Below are positions 1 through 7,759 of a stretch of DNA of 20,733 nucleotides, in pieces (position 1 is the first letter of the stretch; every line of letters starts with the position of its first letter). A model generated the notes under the pieces. The model was not told the DNA's origin. It ran no database searches and worked only from the letters and a program-made list of their open reading frames with translations. The translations under genes and the position numbers were made by a program. Source of the DNA: an uncultured Brevundimonas sp. (GTDB lineage Bacteria > Pseudomonadota > Alphaproteobacteria > Caulobacterales > Caulobacteraceae); contig CAMPGL010000020.1 of NCBI GenBank assembly GCA_946885435.1, positions 1 through 20,733 on the forward strand, written 5' to 3'.

Positions 1-284
1 AGGCCCAGAACACCTCGCGCCTGCAGATGAAGATGGTCCTGACCCGGCTGGGCGAGGGCGCCCGCATGGTGGTGACCGGCGACCCGACCCAGGTCGATCT
101 GCTCAATCCACGCGACAGCGGCCTGTCGCACGCCGTGCGGCTGCTGGACGGGGTCGAGGGCGTCGGGATCGCCACCTTCGACGCCTCGGACGTGGTGCGC
201 CACAAGCTGGTGGAGCGGATCGTGCGCGCCTACGACGCCGACACCGCCGCGCGCCGGCCCAAGCCGGACCTGGAAGAGTCGTGA
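1..284 (+). CDS. phoH: PhoH family ATPase, C-terminal fragment
   Basis: Only the last 93 complete codons are in the window; the 5' end lies before base 1. The reading begins AQNTS and continues QMKMVLTRLG and MVVTGDPTQVDL, which matches the Walker-B/sensor region of PhoH-type P-loop ATPases (family usually over 300 aa). PhoH proteins are cytoplasmic ATPases, many linked to RNA metabolism; their exact role in proteobacteria is unsettled. The gene ends in TGA at 282-284, which overlaps the GTG start of ybeY by four bases. This phoH-ybeY pairing is very common in bacteria and suggests translational coupling. The identification is firm; the function is known only at family level. Confidence 0.93.
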   Translation, partial: AQNTSRLQMKMVLTRLGEGARMVVTGDPTQVDLLNPRDSGLSHAVRLLDGVEGVGIATFDASDVVRHKLVERIVRAYDADTAARRPKPDLEES

Positions 285-721
285 TCGAGGTCGAGATCGA
301 GGACGACGCCTGGCTGTCGGCCCTGCCGGACGCCGGGGCCCTCGTCCGCCGCGCCGCGGAGGCCGCGCTGCAAGGAGCCGGCGAAGTGGCCATCGCGCTC
401 AGCGACGACGAGACCGTGGCCGAGCTGAACCAGCAGTTCCGCAACAAGGCCGGCCCGACCAACGTCCTGTCCTTCCCCTCGCCGGAGTTCGCGCGACCCT
501 TCCTGGGCGACGTGATCCTGGCCAAGGGCGTCTGCGTGCGCGAGGCCCTGGAGCAGGACAAGCCTCTAGCCGACCATGTGACCCATCTGGTCGTGCACGG
601 GGTGCTGCACCTGCGTGGTCACGACCACGAGGATGAGGGCGAAGCGGAGGCCATGGAGGCGCTCGAGCGCACGCTTCTTGCAGGCCTGGGCGTTCCCGAC
701 CCCTACAACGAGCCGAGATGA
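281..721 (+). CDS. ybeY: Endoribonuclease YbeY (rRNA maturation factor)
   Basis: A 146-aa protein, close to the usual YbeY length. It carries the family zinc signature HGVLHLRGHDH, with metal ligands H106, H110 and H116 in the H-x3-H-x5-H arrangement. The upstream segment TNVLSFP (residues 60-66) is also typical. YbeY is a single-strand-specific metal-dependent RNase involved in 16S rRNA 3'-end maturation and ribosome quality control. The GTG start at 281 overlaps the phoH stop (GTGA), and the stop overlaps the ATG of lnt (ATGA), so all three genes are probably translated from one mRNA. In many alphaproteobacteria a CorC-like CBS-domain gene sits between ybeY and lnt; it is absent here. Confidence 0.95.
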   Translation: MIEVEIEDDAWLSALPDAGALVRRAAEAALQGAGEVAIALSDDETVAELNQQFRNKAGPTNVLSFPSPEFARPFLGDVILAKGVCVREALEQDKPLADHVTHLVVHGVLHLRGHDHEDEGEAEAMEALERTLLAGLGVPDPYNEPR

Positions 722-2310
722 ACCAGGACGAGACCGCCGCGCCGACCGAGGCCCGCCGCGTGCCGAGCTGGGCCTGGAAGGTCGGCGCCGGTCTGCTGGC
801 GCTTGGCGCGGGCGCCGCCGCCGCCGTGGCGCATCCGCCGTGGTCCATCTGGCTCGGTCTGCTCGGCTATCCGCTCTTGATGGTTCTGTCGGAGCGGGCG
901 CGGGGCTGGAAGGGCGCCTTCGGCCTCGGCTGGCTGGCGGGCTTCGCCTACTTCTTCATCAGCTGCTGGTGGGTGGCCGAGGCCTTTCTGGTCAACGCCG
1001 AGGCGCATGCCTGGATGGCGCCGTTCGCCGCCTCGCTGCTGCCGGCCGGCCTGGCCCTGTTCTGGGCGGGGGCGACGGCGCTCTATCGCCGGTTCGTGCA
1101 CGGGGGGGTGCTGCGGGTCCTGCTCTTCGCCGGCCTGTTCAGCGTCTTCGAATGGCTGCGCGGGCATATCCTGACGGGATTTCCGTGGAATCCGGCGGGC
1201 GCCAGCTGGGAGGCGGGTTCGGCCCCGTCGCAGTGGGCGGCCTGGGTGGGGGTCTATGGGCTGAGCCTCATCACCGTCCTGGCGGTCTCGACGCCAGCCG
1301 TGTTCCTGGTCGCGGGGCGGCTGAAGGCGAAGTTCGGCGTCCTGGCCCTGGGCGGAGTCCTGATCGGGGCCCTGTTCGTCGGCGGCGCCCTGCGGCTGTC
1401 GAGCGCGCAGGTCCGGCTGACGGATACGGTGGTGCGCATCGTCCAGCCGGATGTCGGCCAGGAAGCCAAGTGGGACGCGGCCATGTTCGAGAACGTGGTC
1501 AGCCGCTACGTGAACCTGACCTCGAGCCTGTCGGGCGCCCGGCCGGACGTGGTGGTCTGGCCGGAAGGGGCCCTGCCGATCACGGCCAATGACGCCTTCG
1601 GCTCCTGGGTCGGCGAGGCCATCGACCGGGCCATCGAGCCGGGCCAGACGCTGCTGGCCGGCTTCAGCCGCGCCGAGGCGGACCAGGGCGAGCCCCGCTA
1701 TCACAACAGCCTGTTCGTGATGCACGACGACGGCGGCGGCCTGACGGTGACCGCGATCTACGACAAGTACAGGCTGGTTCCGTTCGGGGAGTTCCTGCCG
1801 GCCGGCGACCTGATGAGCGCGACGGGCCTGCGGTCCCTGGTGCATGTGCCGTCGGACTTCAGCGCGGGGCCGCGGCCCGCGCCCATCGACGTCCCGGGCG
1901 CCCCGCGCGCCCAGCCCCTGATCTGCTACGAGAGCCTGTACCCGGGCTTCACCTCGACCCGGGGCGGGCGTCCGGGCTGGATCGTGAATGTCTCGAACGA
2001 CGCCTGGTTCGGCCGCACCTCGGGCCCTCTCCAGCATCTCAACCTCGCCGCCTATCGGGCTATCGAGACGGGCCTGCCGATGGTGCGCGCCACGCCGACG
2101 GGCGTCTCGGCCCTGATCGATCCCTGGGGCCGGGTGCGCGATCGACTCAATCCGGGCGAAAGCGGCGTGCTGGACGTGAGGCTGCCCGAGGCCATTTCCC
2201 GCCCGCCCTATTCCCTCTATGGTGATGGATTGCCGACATTACTATGTATGATTGTACTGTTGTTCGGTTCATCTATCAGTTTTAGAACAATATTTTCTCG
2301 TGACACCTAA
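718..2310 (+). CDS. lnt: Apolipoprotein N-acyltransferase
   Basis: A 530-aa inner-membrane enzyme that adds the third acyl chain to the N-terminal cysteine of lipoproteins. The N-terminal ~230 residues form several membrane segments (for example around 22-40, 68-90, 103-123, 133-147, 175-200, 206-225). The rest is a periplasmic nitrilase-like domain with the expected Glu-Lys-Cys triad: E283 in VVWPEGALP, K350 in YDKYRLVPFGEF and C403 in LICYESLYPG. A last hydrophobic segment (about 505-520) returns to the membrane. Its ATG overlaps the ybeY stop. The final ~30 codons (from about 2221) are AT-rich and use codons such as TTA, CTA, ATA and AGA that are rare in the rest of the window, although the protein still looks like a normal Lnt tail. 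Confidence 0.96.
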   Translation: MNQDETAAPTEARRVPSWAWKVGAGLLALGAGAAAAVAHPPWSIWLGLLGYPLLMVLSERARGWKGAFGLGWLAGFAYFFISCWWVAEAFLVNAEAHAWMAPFAASLLPAGLALFWAGATALYRRFVHGGVLRVLLFAGLFSVFEWLRGHILTGFPWNPAGASWEAGSAPSQWAAWVGVYGLSLITVLAVSTPAVFLVAGRLKAKFGVLALGGVLIGALFVGGALRLSSAQVRLTDTVVRIVQPDVGQEAKWDAAMFENVVSRYVNLTSSLSGARPDVVVWPEGALPITANDAFGSWVGEAIDRAIEPGQTLLAGFSRAEADQGEPRYHNSLFVMHDDGGGLTVTAIYDKYRLVPFGEFLPAGDLMSATGLRSLVHVPSDFSAGPRPAPIDVPGAPRAQPLICYESLYPGFTSTRGGRPGWIVNVSNDAWFGRTSGPLQHLNLAAYRAIETGLPMVRATPTGVSALIDPWGRVRDRLNPGESGVLDVRLPEAISRPPYSLYGDGLPTLLCMIVLLFGSSISFRTIFSRDT

Positions 2311-2361
2311 GTTCGGTCCGGCCAAGGTTCGGATCCTGGACGTCACGGGAGGAGGGCCCGC

Positions 2362-2784
2362 TTGTCTGAACGCGCCGAAGATCGCCGCAAGCCGCATCCG
2401 ACGGATGCGCACGTCGGCATGCGGGTCCGCATGCGACGCAAGCTCATGGGGGTCAGCCAGGAACGCCTGGCCGAAGCTCTCGATCTGACCTTCCAGCAGG
2501 TCCAGAAGTACGAGAAGGGCACCAACCGGATCTCGGCCTCGAAGCTGTTCGAGGCGGCCAAGTTCCTCGAGGTGGAGATCGGCTACTTCTTCGAAGGCCT
2601 GAGCCGCGTGTCAAGCGATGGCTACGCCGTTCCCCCTGGTGAAGCCTACGCCCAGACCTTCTTCATGACCCACGAGGGGGTGGAGATGGCCAGCCTCTTC
2701 CCGCGGCTGAGCGCGCGGCAGCGCCGCCAGATGCTGGAGCTCGCCCGCACCTTCGTCGAGGAGTGTCCGTCTCCCGGACACTGA
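2362..2784 (+). CDS. XRE-family helix-turn-helix regulator
   Basis: A 140-aa cytoplasmic DNA-binding protein. An HTH_3 (Cro/C1-type) domain covers about residues 17-78 (VGMRVRMRRKLMGVSQERLA, then QQVQKYEKG), followed by a short helical tail (about 105-136) that may help dimerise. The start is TTG at 2362, chosen because a strong Shine-Dalgarno run GGGAGGAGGG (2347-2356) lies five bases upstream and no ATG fits. Genes of this kind commonly sit between lnt and metK in alphaproteobacteria; their target is not generally known. Transcription may begin in the AT-rich end of lnt. The stop codon falls at the edge of an 8-bp hairpin (2762-2782). Family assignment is firm; the regulated genes are unknown. 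Confidence 0.9.
   Translation: MSERAEDRRKPHPTDAHVGMRVRMRRKLMGVSQERLAEALDLTFQQVQKYEKGTNRISASKLFEAAKFLEVEIGYFFEGLSRVSSDGYAVPPGEAYAQTFFMTHEGVEMASLFPRLSARQRRQMLELARTFVEECPSPGH
2762..2782 (+). terminator. 8-bp hairpin at the end of the XRE gene
   Basis: AGTGTCCG (2762-2769) and CGGACACT (2775-2782) are perfect inverted repeats around a 5-base loop, overlapping the last codons and stop of the regulator gene. No T-run follows, so it would be at best a weak or factor-assisted terminator. It could instead protect the mRNA end or insulate the metK promoter region directly downstream. The hairpin is seen in the sequence; its function is inferred. Confidence 0.4.
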
Positions 2785-2791
2785 CTTGCGG

Positions 2792-2811
2792 ATATAAACA
2801 TATCTTTATAT
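2792..2811. promoter_or_regulatory. Palindromic operator upstream of metK (SahR/SamR-like)
   Basis: ATATAAACATATCTTTATAT is a 20-bp palindrome with one mismatched pair (positions 8 and 13), AT-rich in an otherwise very GC-rich setting. It lies 33 bp before the metK start codon and would overlap a metK promoter. From memory, ArsR-family regulators SahR/SamR control the methionine/SAM cycle (metK, metH, metF, ahcY) in proteobacteria through palindromes of this appearance in alphaproteobacteria. The palindrome is seen; the regulator assignment is inferred, and no ArsR gene is in the window. Confidence 0.6.
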
Positions 2812-2844
2812 GGTTGCCCGCCCTTGAAGCAGGAGACCGCCCGC

Positions 2845-4038
2845 GTGAGCCGCAAGTCCTTTATCTTCACGTCCGAGAGCGTCTCGGAAGGCCATCCGGA
2901 CAAGGTCGCGGACCGCATCTCCGACACGATCGTGGACCTGTTCCTGTCCAAGGACCCGGAGGCGCGTGTCGCGTGCGAAACCCTGACCACGACCAATCTG
3001 GTGGTCATCGCCGGCGAGATCCGCGGCCAGGGGATCATGGACACCAAGGGCGAGTGGGCCCCGGGGGTCAGGGACGAGATCGAGGCCGCTGTCCGCGCCG
3101 CCGTGCGCGACATCGGCTACGAGCAGGACGGCTTCCACTGGAAGACCTTCGAGTTCCAGAACCACCTGCACCCGCAGTCGGCCGACATCGCCGTCGGCGT
3201 CGACTCCGCCGGCAACAAGGACGAGGGCGCCGGCGACCAGGGCATCATGTTCGGCTACGCCTCGAATGAGACCGAGGAGCTGATGCCCGCCACGCTCCAG
3301 TACAGCCAGAACATCCTGCGCAAGCTCGCGGCGCTCCGCCACGGCGGTGAGAAGCGCCTGGAGCCCGACGCCAAGAGCCAGGTCAGCCTCTTCTACGAGG
3401 ACGGCAAGCCCGTCCGCGCCACCTCGATCGTCGTCTCCACCCAGCACGCCAAGGGCATGAGCCAGGCGGACGTCCGCGAGGTCGTGGAGCCGGTGGTGCG
3501 CGAGGTCCTGCCGACCAGCTTCATCACCGGCGAGACGGTCTGGCACATCAATCCGACCGGCATCTTCGAGATCGGCGGACCGGACGGCGACACCGGCGTG
3601 ACCGGCCGCAAGATCATCGTCGACACCTATGGCGGCGCGGCTCCGCACGGTGGCGGCGCCTTCTCGGGCAAGGACCCGACCAAGGTCGACCGTTCGGCGG
3701 CCTACGCGGCGCGCTACCTGGCCAAGAACGTCGTGGCCGCCGGCCTGGCGGACCGCTGCACCATCCAGCTGAGCTACGCGATCGGGGTCGCGGAGCCGCA
3801 GTCGGTCCACGTCGACCTGCACGGCACGGGCCGGATCGATCCGGAAATCCTCGAGCGCGAACTGCCAGCGATGATCGGCGGCGCCACGCCGCGCGCCATC
3901 CGCGAGCACCTCGGCCTGAACAAGCCGATCTATGGGCGGACCACCGCCTACGGCCACTTCGGCCAAGCGCCGGACGCCGACGGCGGCTTCTCTTGGGAGA
4001 AGACGGACCTGGTGGATCGCCTGAAGGCGCTCGCCTAG
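2845..4038 (+). CDS. metK: S-adenosylmethionine synthetase
   Basis: A 397-aa cytoplasmic enzyme making S-adenosylmethionine from methionine and ATP. It has the family signatures [11 protein letters not shown] (residues 10-20, with ATP-binding H17), [12 protein letters not shown] (128-139) and the glycine-rich [15 protein letters not shown] (269-283). The GTG start at 2845 is preferred because AGGAGA (2831-2836) lies eight bases upstream. An in-frame TTG at 2824 lies before that ribosome-binding site and would add seven unconserved residues. The preceding palindrome at 2792-2811 suggests methionine-cycle regulation. The stop TAG (4036-4038) overlaps the stop of the convergent DUF2891 gene. In many relatives trmB follows metK; it is not here. 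Confidence 0.97.
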   Translation: MSRKSFIFTSESVSEGHPDKVADRISDTIVDLFLSKDPEARVACETLTTTNLVVIAGEIRGQGIMDTKGEWAPGVRDEIEAAVRAAVRDIGYEQDGFHWKTFEFQNHLHPQSADIAVGVDSAGNKDEGAGDQGIMFGYASNETEELMPATLQYSQNILRKLAALRHGGEKRLEPDAKSQVSLFYEDGKPVRATSIVVSTQHAKGMSQADVREVVEPVVREVLPTSFITGETVWHINPTGIFEIGGPDGDTGVTGRKIIVDTYGGAAPHGGGAFSGKDPTKVDRSAAYAARYLAKNVVAAGLADRCTIQLSYAIGVAEPQSVHVDLHGTGRIDPEILERELPAMIGGATPRAIREHLGLNKPIYGRTTAYGHFGQAPDADGGFSWEKTDLVDRLKALA

Positions 4039-5045
4039 GCCAGCAACGCCAGCAGGGCGAAGCTGGCCAGCCAGTGCTCGCCCATATAGTCGCCGGTGAC
4101 GTGCGGGAGGCTGGCCGCCAAGTGGCGGTCGGCCGCGTCTAGCGCGAGCGCGCGGCCTTTGTGGCGCTCAGGCAGGGCTGAGGCGATCCCGCGCCAGCAC
4201 CAGGCCCGCGACAGGTTCAGCCCGTCGAGGTGAGCGATCTTGCCGTCGGTGCGGTCGCTCGGCGTCACCGGCTGGAACAGCACGGCCGGCTCGCCCCGCT
4301 TCAGGCGAGGCAGGAAGTGTTCGAACCAGTCTCGGAAGTCGTCGGGCGCCAGCACCCGCCGCATCAGCTCGGCCTCCATCAGGGCCGGCGACAGGAACGC
4401 GTCCTGGTCCGGCTCCCAGGCCTGGCAGTCCCGGTCGTCCGCGTGCCAGGCGAGCGCTTTCTGGCGGCACAGATCGGCCAGGCGCCGGTCCTCCAGGGCC
4501 TCGGCGTACTCCAGCGCCAAGCGGAGCGCGAAGGCGGAATTGAAGTGGGTCCCGGTCCGGACCGGATAGGCGGCCAGGGGCAGGTAGGCCAGGAAGCGAT
4601 CGGCGAAGGCTTCGGACAGGGGCTCCAGTGCGCGCGACCAGCGCCGCCCAGCGTGGGTCTCGTGCCGGCTCAGCTCGGCCTGCAGCATGAGCAGCCAGGC
4701 CCAGCCGTAGGGGCGCTCGAAGCCGCGGCTCTCGGGCCGGTCGAGGTAGGCGCGCTCGATCTCGACGTTGGCGGGGGTGAACACCACCTCGGCGGCGGTT
4801 TCGATTCGTTCCGCCTCTGGCATCTCCGGGAACAGCCGCAGCAGGGTGGCCAGGGTCCACCAGCCGTGCACGCACGAATGCCAGTCGAAGCTGCCGTGGA
4901 AGATCGGGTGCAGGGCCCGAGGCCCCAGCGCGTCCTGGGGCCCGGCCAGGACGTGATCCAGCTTGTGCGGATACTCGCGGCCGACGTGGCCCAGCGCCGT
5001 CGAGGCGAAGCGGGAGGCGAGGGAGAGGTCGAGATCAGTCCGCAT
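4035..5045 (-). CDS. DUF2891 family protein, function unknown
   Basis: A 336-aa protein matching the DUF2891 family by its conserved blocks: [16 protein letters not shown] (46-61), [10 protein letters not shown] (110-119), HFNSAFAL (167-174), [18 protein letters not shown] (211-228), [13 protein letters not shown] (272-284) and [13 protein letters not shown] (318-330). There is no signal peptide or clear membrane segment, so it is probably cytoplasmic. The mostly helical pattern with repeated aromatic and His/Asp/Glu blocks recalls alpha/alpha-barrel enzymes, but that is only a guess from sequence texture. The ATG shares one base with the stop of the DUF979 gene (TGATG), so it is the last gene of the DUF969-DUF979-DUF2891 operon. 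Its stop overlaps the metK stop. The substrate is unknown. Confidence 0.85.
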   Translation of the reverse strand: MRTDLDLSLASRFASTALGHVGREYPHKLDHVLAGPQDALGPRALHPIFHGSFDWHSCVHGWWTLATLLRLFPEMPEAERIETAAEVVFTPANVEIERAYLDRPESRGFERPYGWAWLLMLQAELSRHETHAGRRWSRALEPLSEAFADRFLAYLPLAAYPVRTGTHFNSAFALRLALEYAEALEDRRLADLCRQKALAWHADDRDCQAWEPDQDAFLSPALMEAELMRRVLAPDDFRDWFEHFLPRLKRGEPAVLFQPVTPSDRTDGKIAHLDGLNLSRAWCWRGIASALPERHKGRALALDAADRHLAASLPHVTGDYMGEHWLASFALLALLA

Positions 5046-5992
5046 CAGAAGGCCAGGACATACATCAGGCCGATGTTGGCCAGGAGGATCATGCCCGCGG
5101 TCGGCAGCTGAGCCCGGATCACGCCGTTGAACGGCTTGTCGCGGTCCGGCAGGTCGAGAAGCGCGGCCGGCACCACGTTGAAGTTGGCCGCCATGGGGGT
5201 GGTCAGGGTCCCGCAGAAGCCGGCCAGCATGCCGATGGCGCAGACCACCGCCGGATTGCCTCCGAACTGCAGGATGACGATGGGCAGGCCCACCGCCGCC
5301 GTCATCACCGGGAAGGCCGCAAAGGCGTTGCCCATGACGAAGGTGAAGGCGGCCATGCCGACGCAGTAGGCGATGACCGCCACCAGCCGGAGGTCGAGCG
5401 GCAGGTAGGTGGTGAGAAGGGCGCCGACCTGATCACCAAGCCCAGCCAGGGCGAAGACCGCGCCCAGCGCCGCCAGGGTCTGCGGCAGGATGCCGGCCCA
5501 GCCGACGGCGTCCATCAGCCGCCGGCCCTCCTGCAGCGGGGTCATCGGTCGGGGCCTCAGCCAGGCCATGGCGGCCACGAGCGCGATCACCACACCGAGC
5601 GCCAGCGCGATGATCGTGGGCTGCTCCTCGCCGAACAGGGGGGTCTTCTCGAGCACCAGCACGCCGATCAGAGCCACCGCCGGGATGATAAGGGCGGGCA
5701 GGAACAGGGCGTCGCCGCGCCGCTCGGCGCTCTCCAGCCGTTCCTGGGGCGAGGTGGTCGGCGGGCTCGACTGGCCGAGCAGGCGGAAGCCGGCGAGCAG
5801 CGCCAGGAGCAGCACCAGGACCCCGTTCATCAGGTCCGACAGCCATGACCCGAACAGGAAGCTGACGGCGAGCAGGGCCCAGAAGGCGGCCGTGCCCAAC
5901 CGTCGGGGATGGGCCCGGTCCAGCACGGTCAGCACGGCGAAGGCCGCGAACATCAGCCCGGCCAGCACATAGACGTGGGTCAGGGTGATCAT
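5045..5992 (-). CDS. DUF979 membrane protein, candidate 5-oxoproline transporter subunit
   Basis: A 315-aa polytopic inner-membrane protein with about nine hydrophobic segments. The conserved C-terminal block runs from NAFAAFPVMTAAVG through GFCGTLTTPMAANFNVVPAALL, characteristic of DUF979. The ATG (5990-5992) overlaps the DUF969 stop by four bases, and its stop shares a base with the DUF2891 start. DUF969 and DUF979 nearly always occur side by side and are thought to form one transporter. In other bacteria they sit next to pyroglutamyl peptidase (pcp) or the 5-oxoprolinase genes pxpABC, which is the basis for the 5-oxoproline annotation. No pcp or pxp gene is in this window, so the substrate here is inferred only from family context. 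Confidence 0.85.
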   Translation of the reverse strand: MITLTHVYVLAGLMFAAFAVLTVLDRAHPRRLGTAAFWALLAVSFLFGSWLSDLMNGVLVLLLALLAGFRLLGQSSPPTTSPQERLESAERRGDALFLPALIIPAVALIGVLVLEKTPLFGEEQPTIIALALGVVIALVAAMAWLRPRPMTPLQEGRRLMDAVGWAGILPQTLAALGAVFALAGLGDQVGALLTTYLPLDLRLVAVIAYCVGMAAFTFVMGNAFAAFPVMTAAVGLPIVILQFGGNPAVVCAIGMLAGFCGTLTTPMAANFNVVPAALLDLPDRDKPFNGVIRAQLPTAGMILLANIGLMYVLAF

Positions 5993-6741
5993 CGGCCGGC
6001 CTCCTCGGCGGCCATCTCCCGGTCGTGGCGCTCCGCGGCGTGCTGCGCCGCCTCGCCGCTCAGGGCCCGGTCCAGCAGCAGAAGGCGGGTCCCGTGGATC
6101 AGCAGGGCCACGATAGCCGTGGGAATGGCCCAGACGGCCAGCTGCAGAGGCTCCAGGTAGATGCCGTTGGCCTCGAGGAAGCCCTTGATCAGCAGGATCG
6201 AGGAGATGGCGATGAAGATGTCCTCGCCGAAGAACAGGGCGATGTTGTCCGCCGCCGCGGCGTGGCTGCGAACGCGGTAGCGCGTCTCGTTGGAGAGGTC
6301 GGGATCGCGGGTCTCCGCCGCCGCCTCGGCCATGGGCGCGATCAGGGGCCGGACCATCTGGGGGTGGCCGCCCAGCTTGGTCTGGCCCAGCGCCGCCGAG
6401 ATCTGACGCAGCATGAAATAGGCGAGCAGGATGCGGCCCGTGGTGGCCCCGCGCACCTTGGACACCAGGATCTTGGCCCGCTCCTGCAGGCCGTGCCGCT
6501 CCAGCAGGCCGATCAGCGGCAGCACGATCCAGATCACGCTGATGTAGCGGTAGTCGTTGAAGGCCTTGCCGAAGGCGGCCAGGGTGTCGATCGCCGCCTG
6601 GGCCAGTTCGCCGACCCCCACCCCGGGCGCCACGGCCGCCGCCGCCCCGGTGACCAGCGCCGCCAGCACGATCACGATCAGCGGGTTCAGGCGGACGACG
6701 AAGCCGACCACCAGAACCAGCACCCCCAGAAGCACCCACAT
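5989..6741 (-). CDS. DUF969 membrane protein, candidate 5-oxoproline transporter subunit
   Basis: A 250-aa inner-membrane protein. Hydrophobic segments lie near residues 2-16, 20-40, 66-80, 185-200 and 203-222. The segments NDYRYISVIWIVLPLIGLLERHGLQ, LAYFMLRQISAALGQTKLGGHPQMVRPLIAPMAE and FFGEDIFIAISSILLIKGFL identify DUF969. It is the first gene of the operon: GGAGGGG lies upstream of the ATG on the minus strand. The divergent 139-bp gap to the 3-hydroxybutyryl-CoA dehydrogenase gene must hold its promoter. It probably acts with the DUF979 protein as one transporter; substrate unproven. Confidence 0.85.
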   Translation of the reverse strand: MWVLLGVLVLVVGFVVRLNPLIVIVLAALVTGAAAAVAPGVGVGELAQAAIDTLAAFGKAFNDYRYISVIWIVLPLIGLLERHGLQERAKILVSKVRGATTGRILLAYFMLRQISAALGQTKLGGHPQMVRPLIAPMAEAAAETRDPDLSNETRYRVRSHAAAADNIALFFGEDIFIAISSILLIKGFLEANGIYLEPLQLAVWAIPTAIVALLIHGTRLLLLDRALSGEAAQHAAERHDREMAAEEAGR

Positions 6742-6880
6742 CGGCGCAGCCCCTCCACGATCCCGGCGCGAGCCTAGTCCGCAGCCGCGTGGCTTGCCAG
6801 CGGCCTACGCCTTCGCCAGATTGCCGCGCCTCAGTCATGGGGCGGCTCCCAGGCATTCCCGACCCCGCAAGCGAGAGAGT

Positions 6881-7759
6881 ATGGGCGATATCAACACCGT
6901 GGGCGTCATCGGCGCCGGCCAGATGGGATCGGGCATCGCGCACGTCTGCGCGCTCGGCGGCCGCGAGGTGCGGCTGCATGACCTGGCCGCCGACCGGCTG
7001 GAGGCCGCGCGGTCCGAGATCGGAAAGAATCTGGAGCGGCAGGTCGCCAAGGGCGCGATCACCGAGGCCGAGGCCAAGGCCGCGCTCGGCCGGATCACCC
7101 TCACGGCCCAGATCGCCGAGGCCGCGTCGGCCGACCTGGTCATCGAGGCGGCCACCGAACACGAGGAGACCAAGAAGGCGATCTTCCAGGCGCTGACGCC
7201 TCACCTGTCGCCCACGACCGTGCTTGCGACCAACACCTCCTCGATCTCGATCACCCGTCTGGCGGCCGCGACGGACCGGCCCGACCGGTTCATCGGGCTG
7301 CACTTCATGAACCCCGCGCCGGTCATGAAGCTGGTGGAGATCATCCGCGGCATCGCCACGGCCCCAGCCACCTACGAGACGGTCAAGGCCTTCGCGGAAT
7401 CGCTGGGCAAGACCACCACCGACGCCGAGGACTATCCGGCCTTCATCGTGAACCGCATCCTGGTGCCGATGATCAACGAGGCCATCTACGCCCTGTACGA
7501 AGGCGTGGGCTCGGTGCGCTCGATCGACACCTCGCTGAGGCTCGGCGCCAACCATCCGATGGGCCCGCTGGAGCTCGGCGACTTCATGGGGCTGGATACG
7601 GTTCTGGCCATCATGAACGTGCTTCACGACGGCCTGGCCGACACCAAGTACCGGCCCTGTCCGCTGCTCGTGAAATACGTCGAGGCCGGCTGGCTGGGCC
7701 GCAAGACCGGCCGGGGCTTCTACGACTATTCGGGCCCGACGCCCGAGCCCACCCGATGA
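6881..7759 (+). CDS. 3-hydroxybutyryl-CoA dehydrogenase
   Basis: A 292-aa cytoplasmic NAD(P)-dependent 3-hydroxyacyl-CoA dehydrogenase, full length for the single-function family. The Rossmann loop GAGQMGSG is at residues 11-18. The catalytic His-Glu pair is H141 and E153 (HFMNPAPVMKLVE), and N191 falls 50 residues after the histidine as in the animal enzymes. It interconverts 3-hydroxybutyryl-CoA and acetoacetyl-CoA in fatty-acid or polyhydroxybutyrate metabolism. The ATG at 6881 is chosen because the protein begins immediately with the NAD-binding strand; longer in-frame extensions have no homologous look. GAGAGAG just upstream may act as a weak ribosome-binding site. The stop overlaps the next gene's start (ATGA). 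In many relatives etfBA lie upstream; here they do not. Confidence 0.94.
   Translation: MGDINTVGVIGAGQMGSGIAHVCALGGREVRLHDLAADRLEAARSEIGKNLERQVAKGAITEAEAKAALGRITLTAQIAEAASADLVIEAATEHEETKKAIFQALTPHLSPTTVLATNTSSISITRLAAATDRPDRFIGLHFMNPAPVMKLVEIIRGIATAPATYETVKAFAESLGKTTTDAEDYPAFIVNRILVPMINEAIYALYEGVGSVRSIDTSLRLGANHPMGPLELGDFMGLDTVLAIMNVLHDGLADTKYRPCPLLVKYVEAGWLGRKTGRGFYDYSGPTPEPTR

Noticed and set aside
2824..2844. Upstream TTG start for metK
   Set aside because: It lies before the AGGAGA ribosome-binding site (2831-2836), which is correctly spaced for GTG at 2845; the added seven residues are not part of the MetK family.
2785..2844. SAM riboswitch in the metK leader
   Set aside because: The leader is only about 30-60 bases and contains a DNA palindrome rather than a SAM-II or SAM/SAH type pseudoknot.
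6742..7627. Minus-strand open frame continuing upstream of DUF979, antisense to the dehydrogenase gene
   Set aside because: Its translation is Arg/Gly/Ala-rich shadow sequence; only the part from ATG 5992 downwards matches DUF979.
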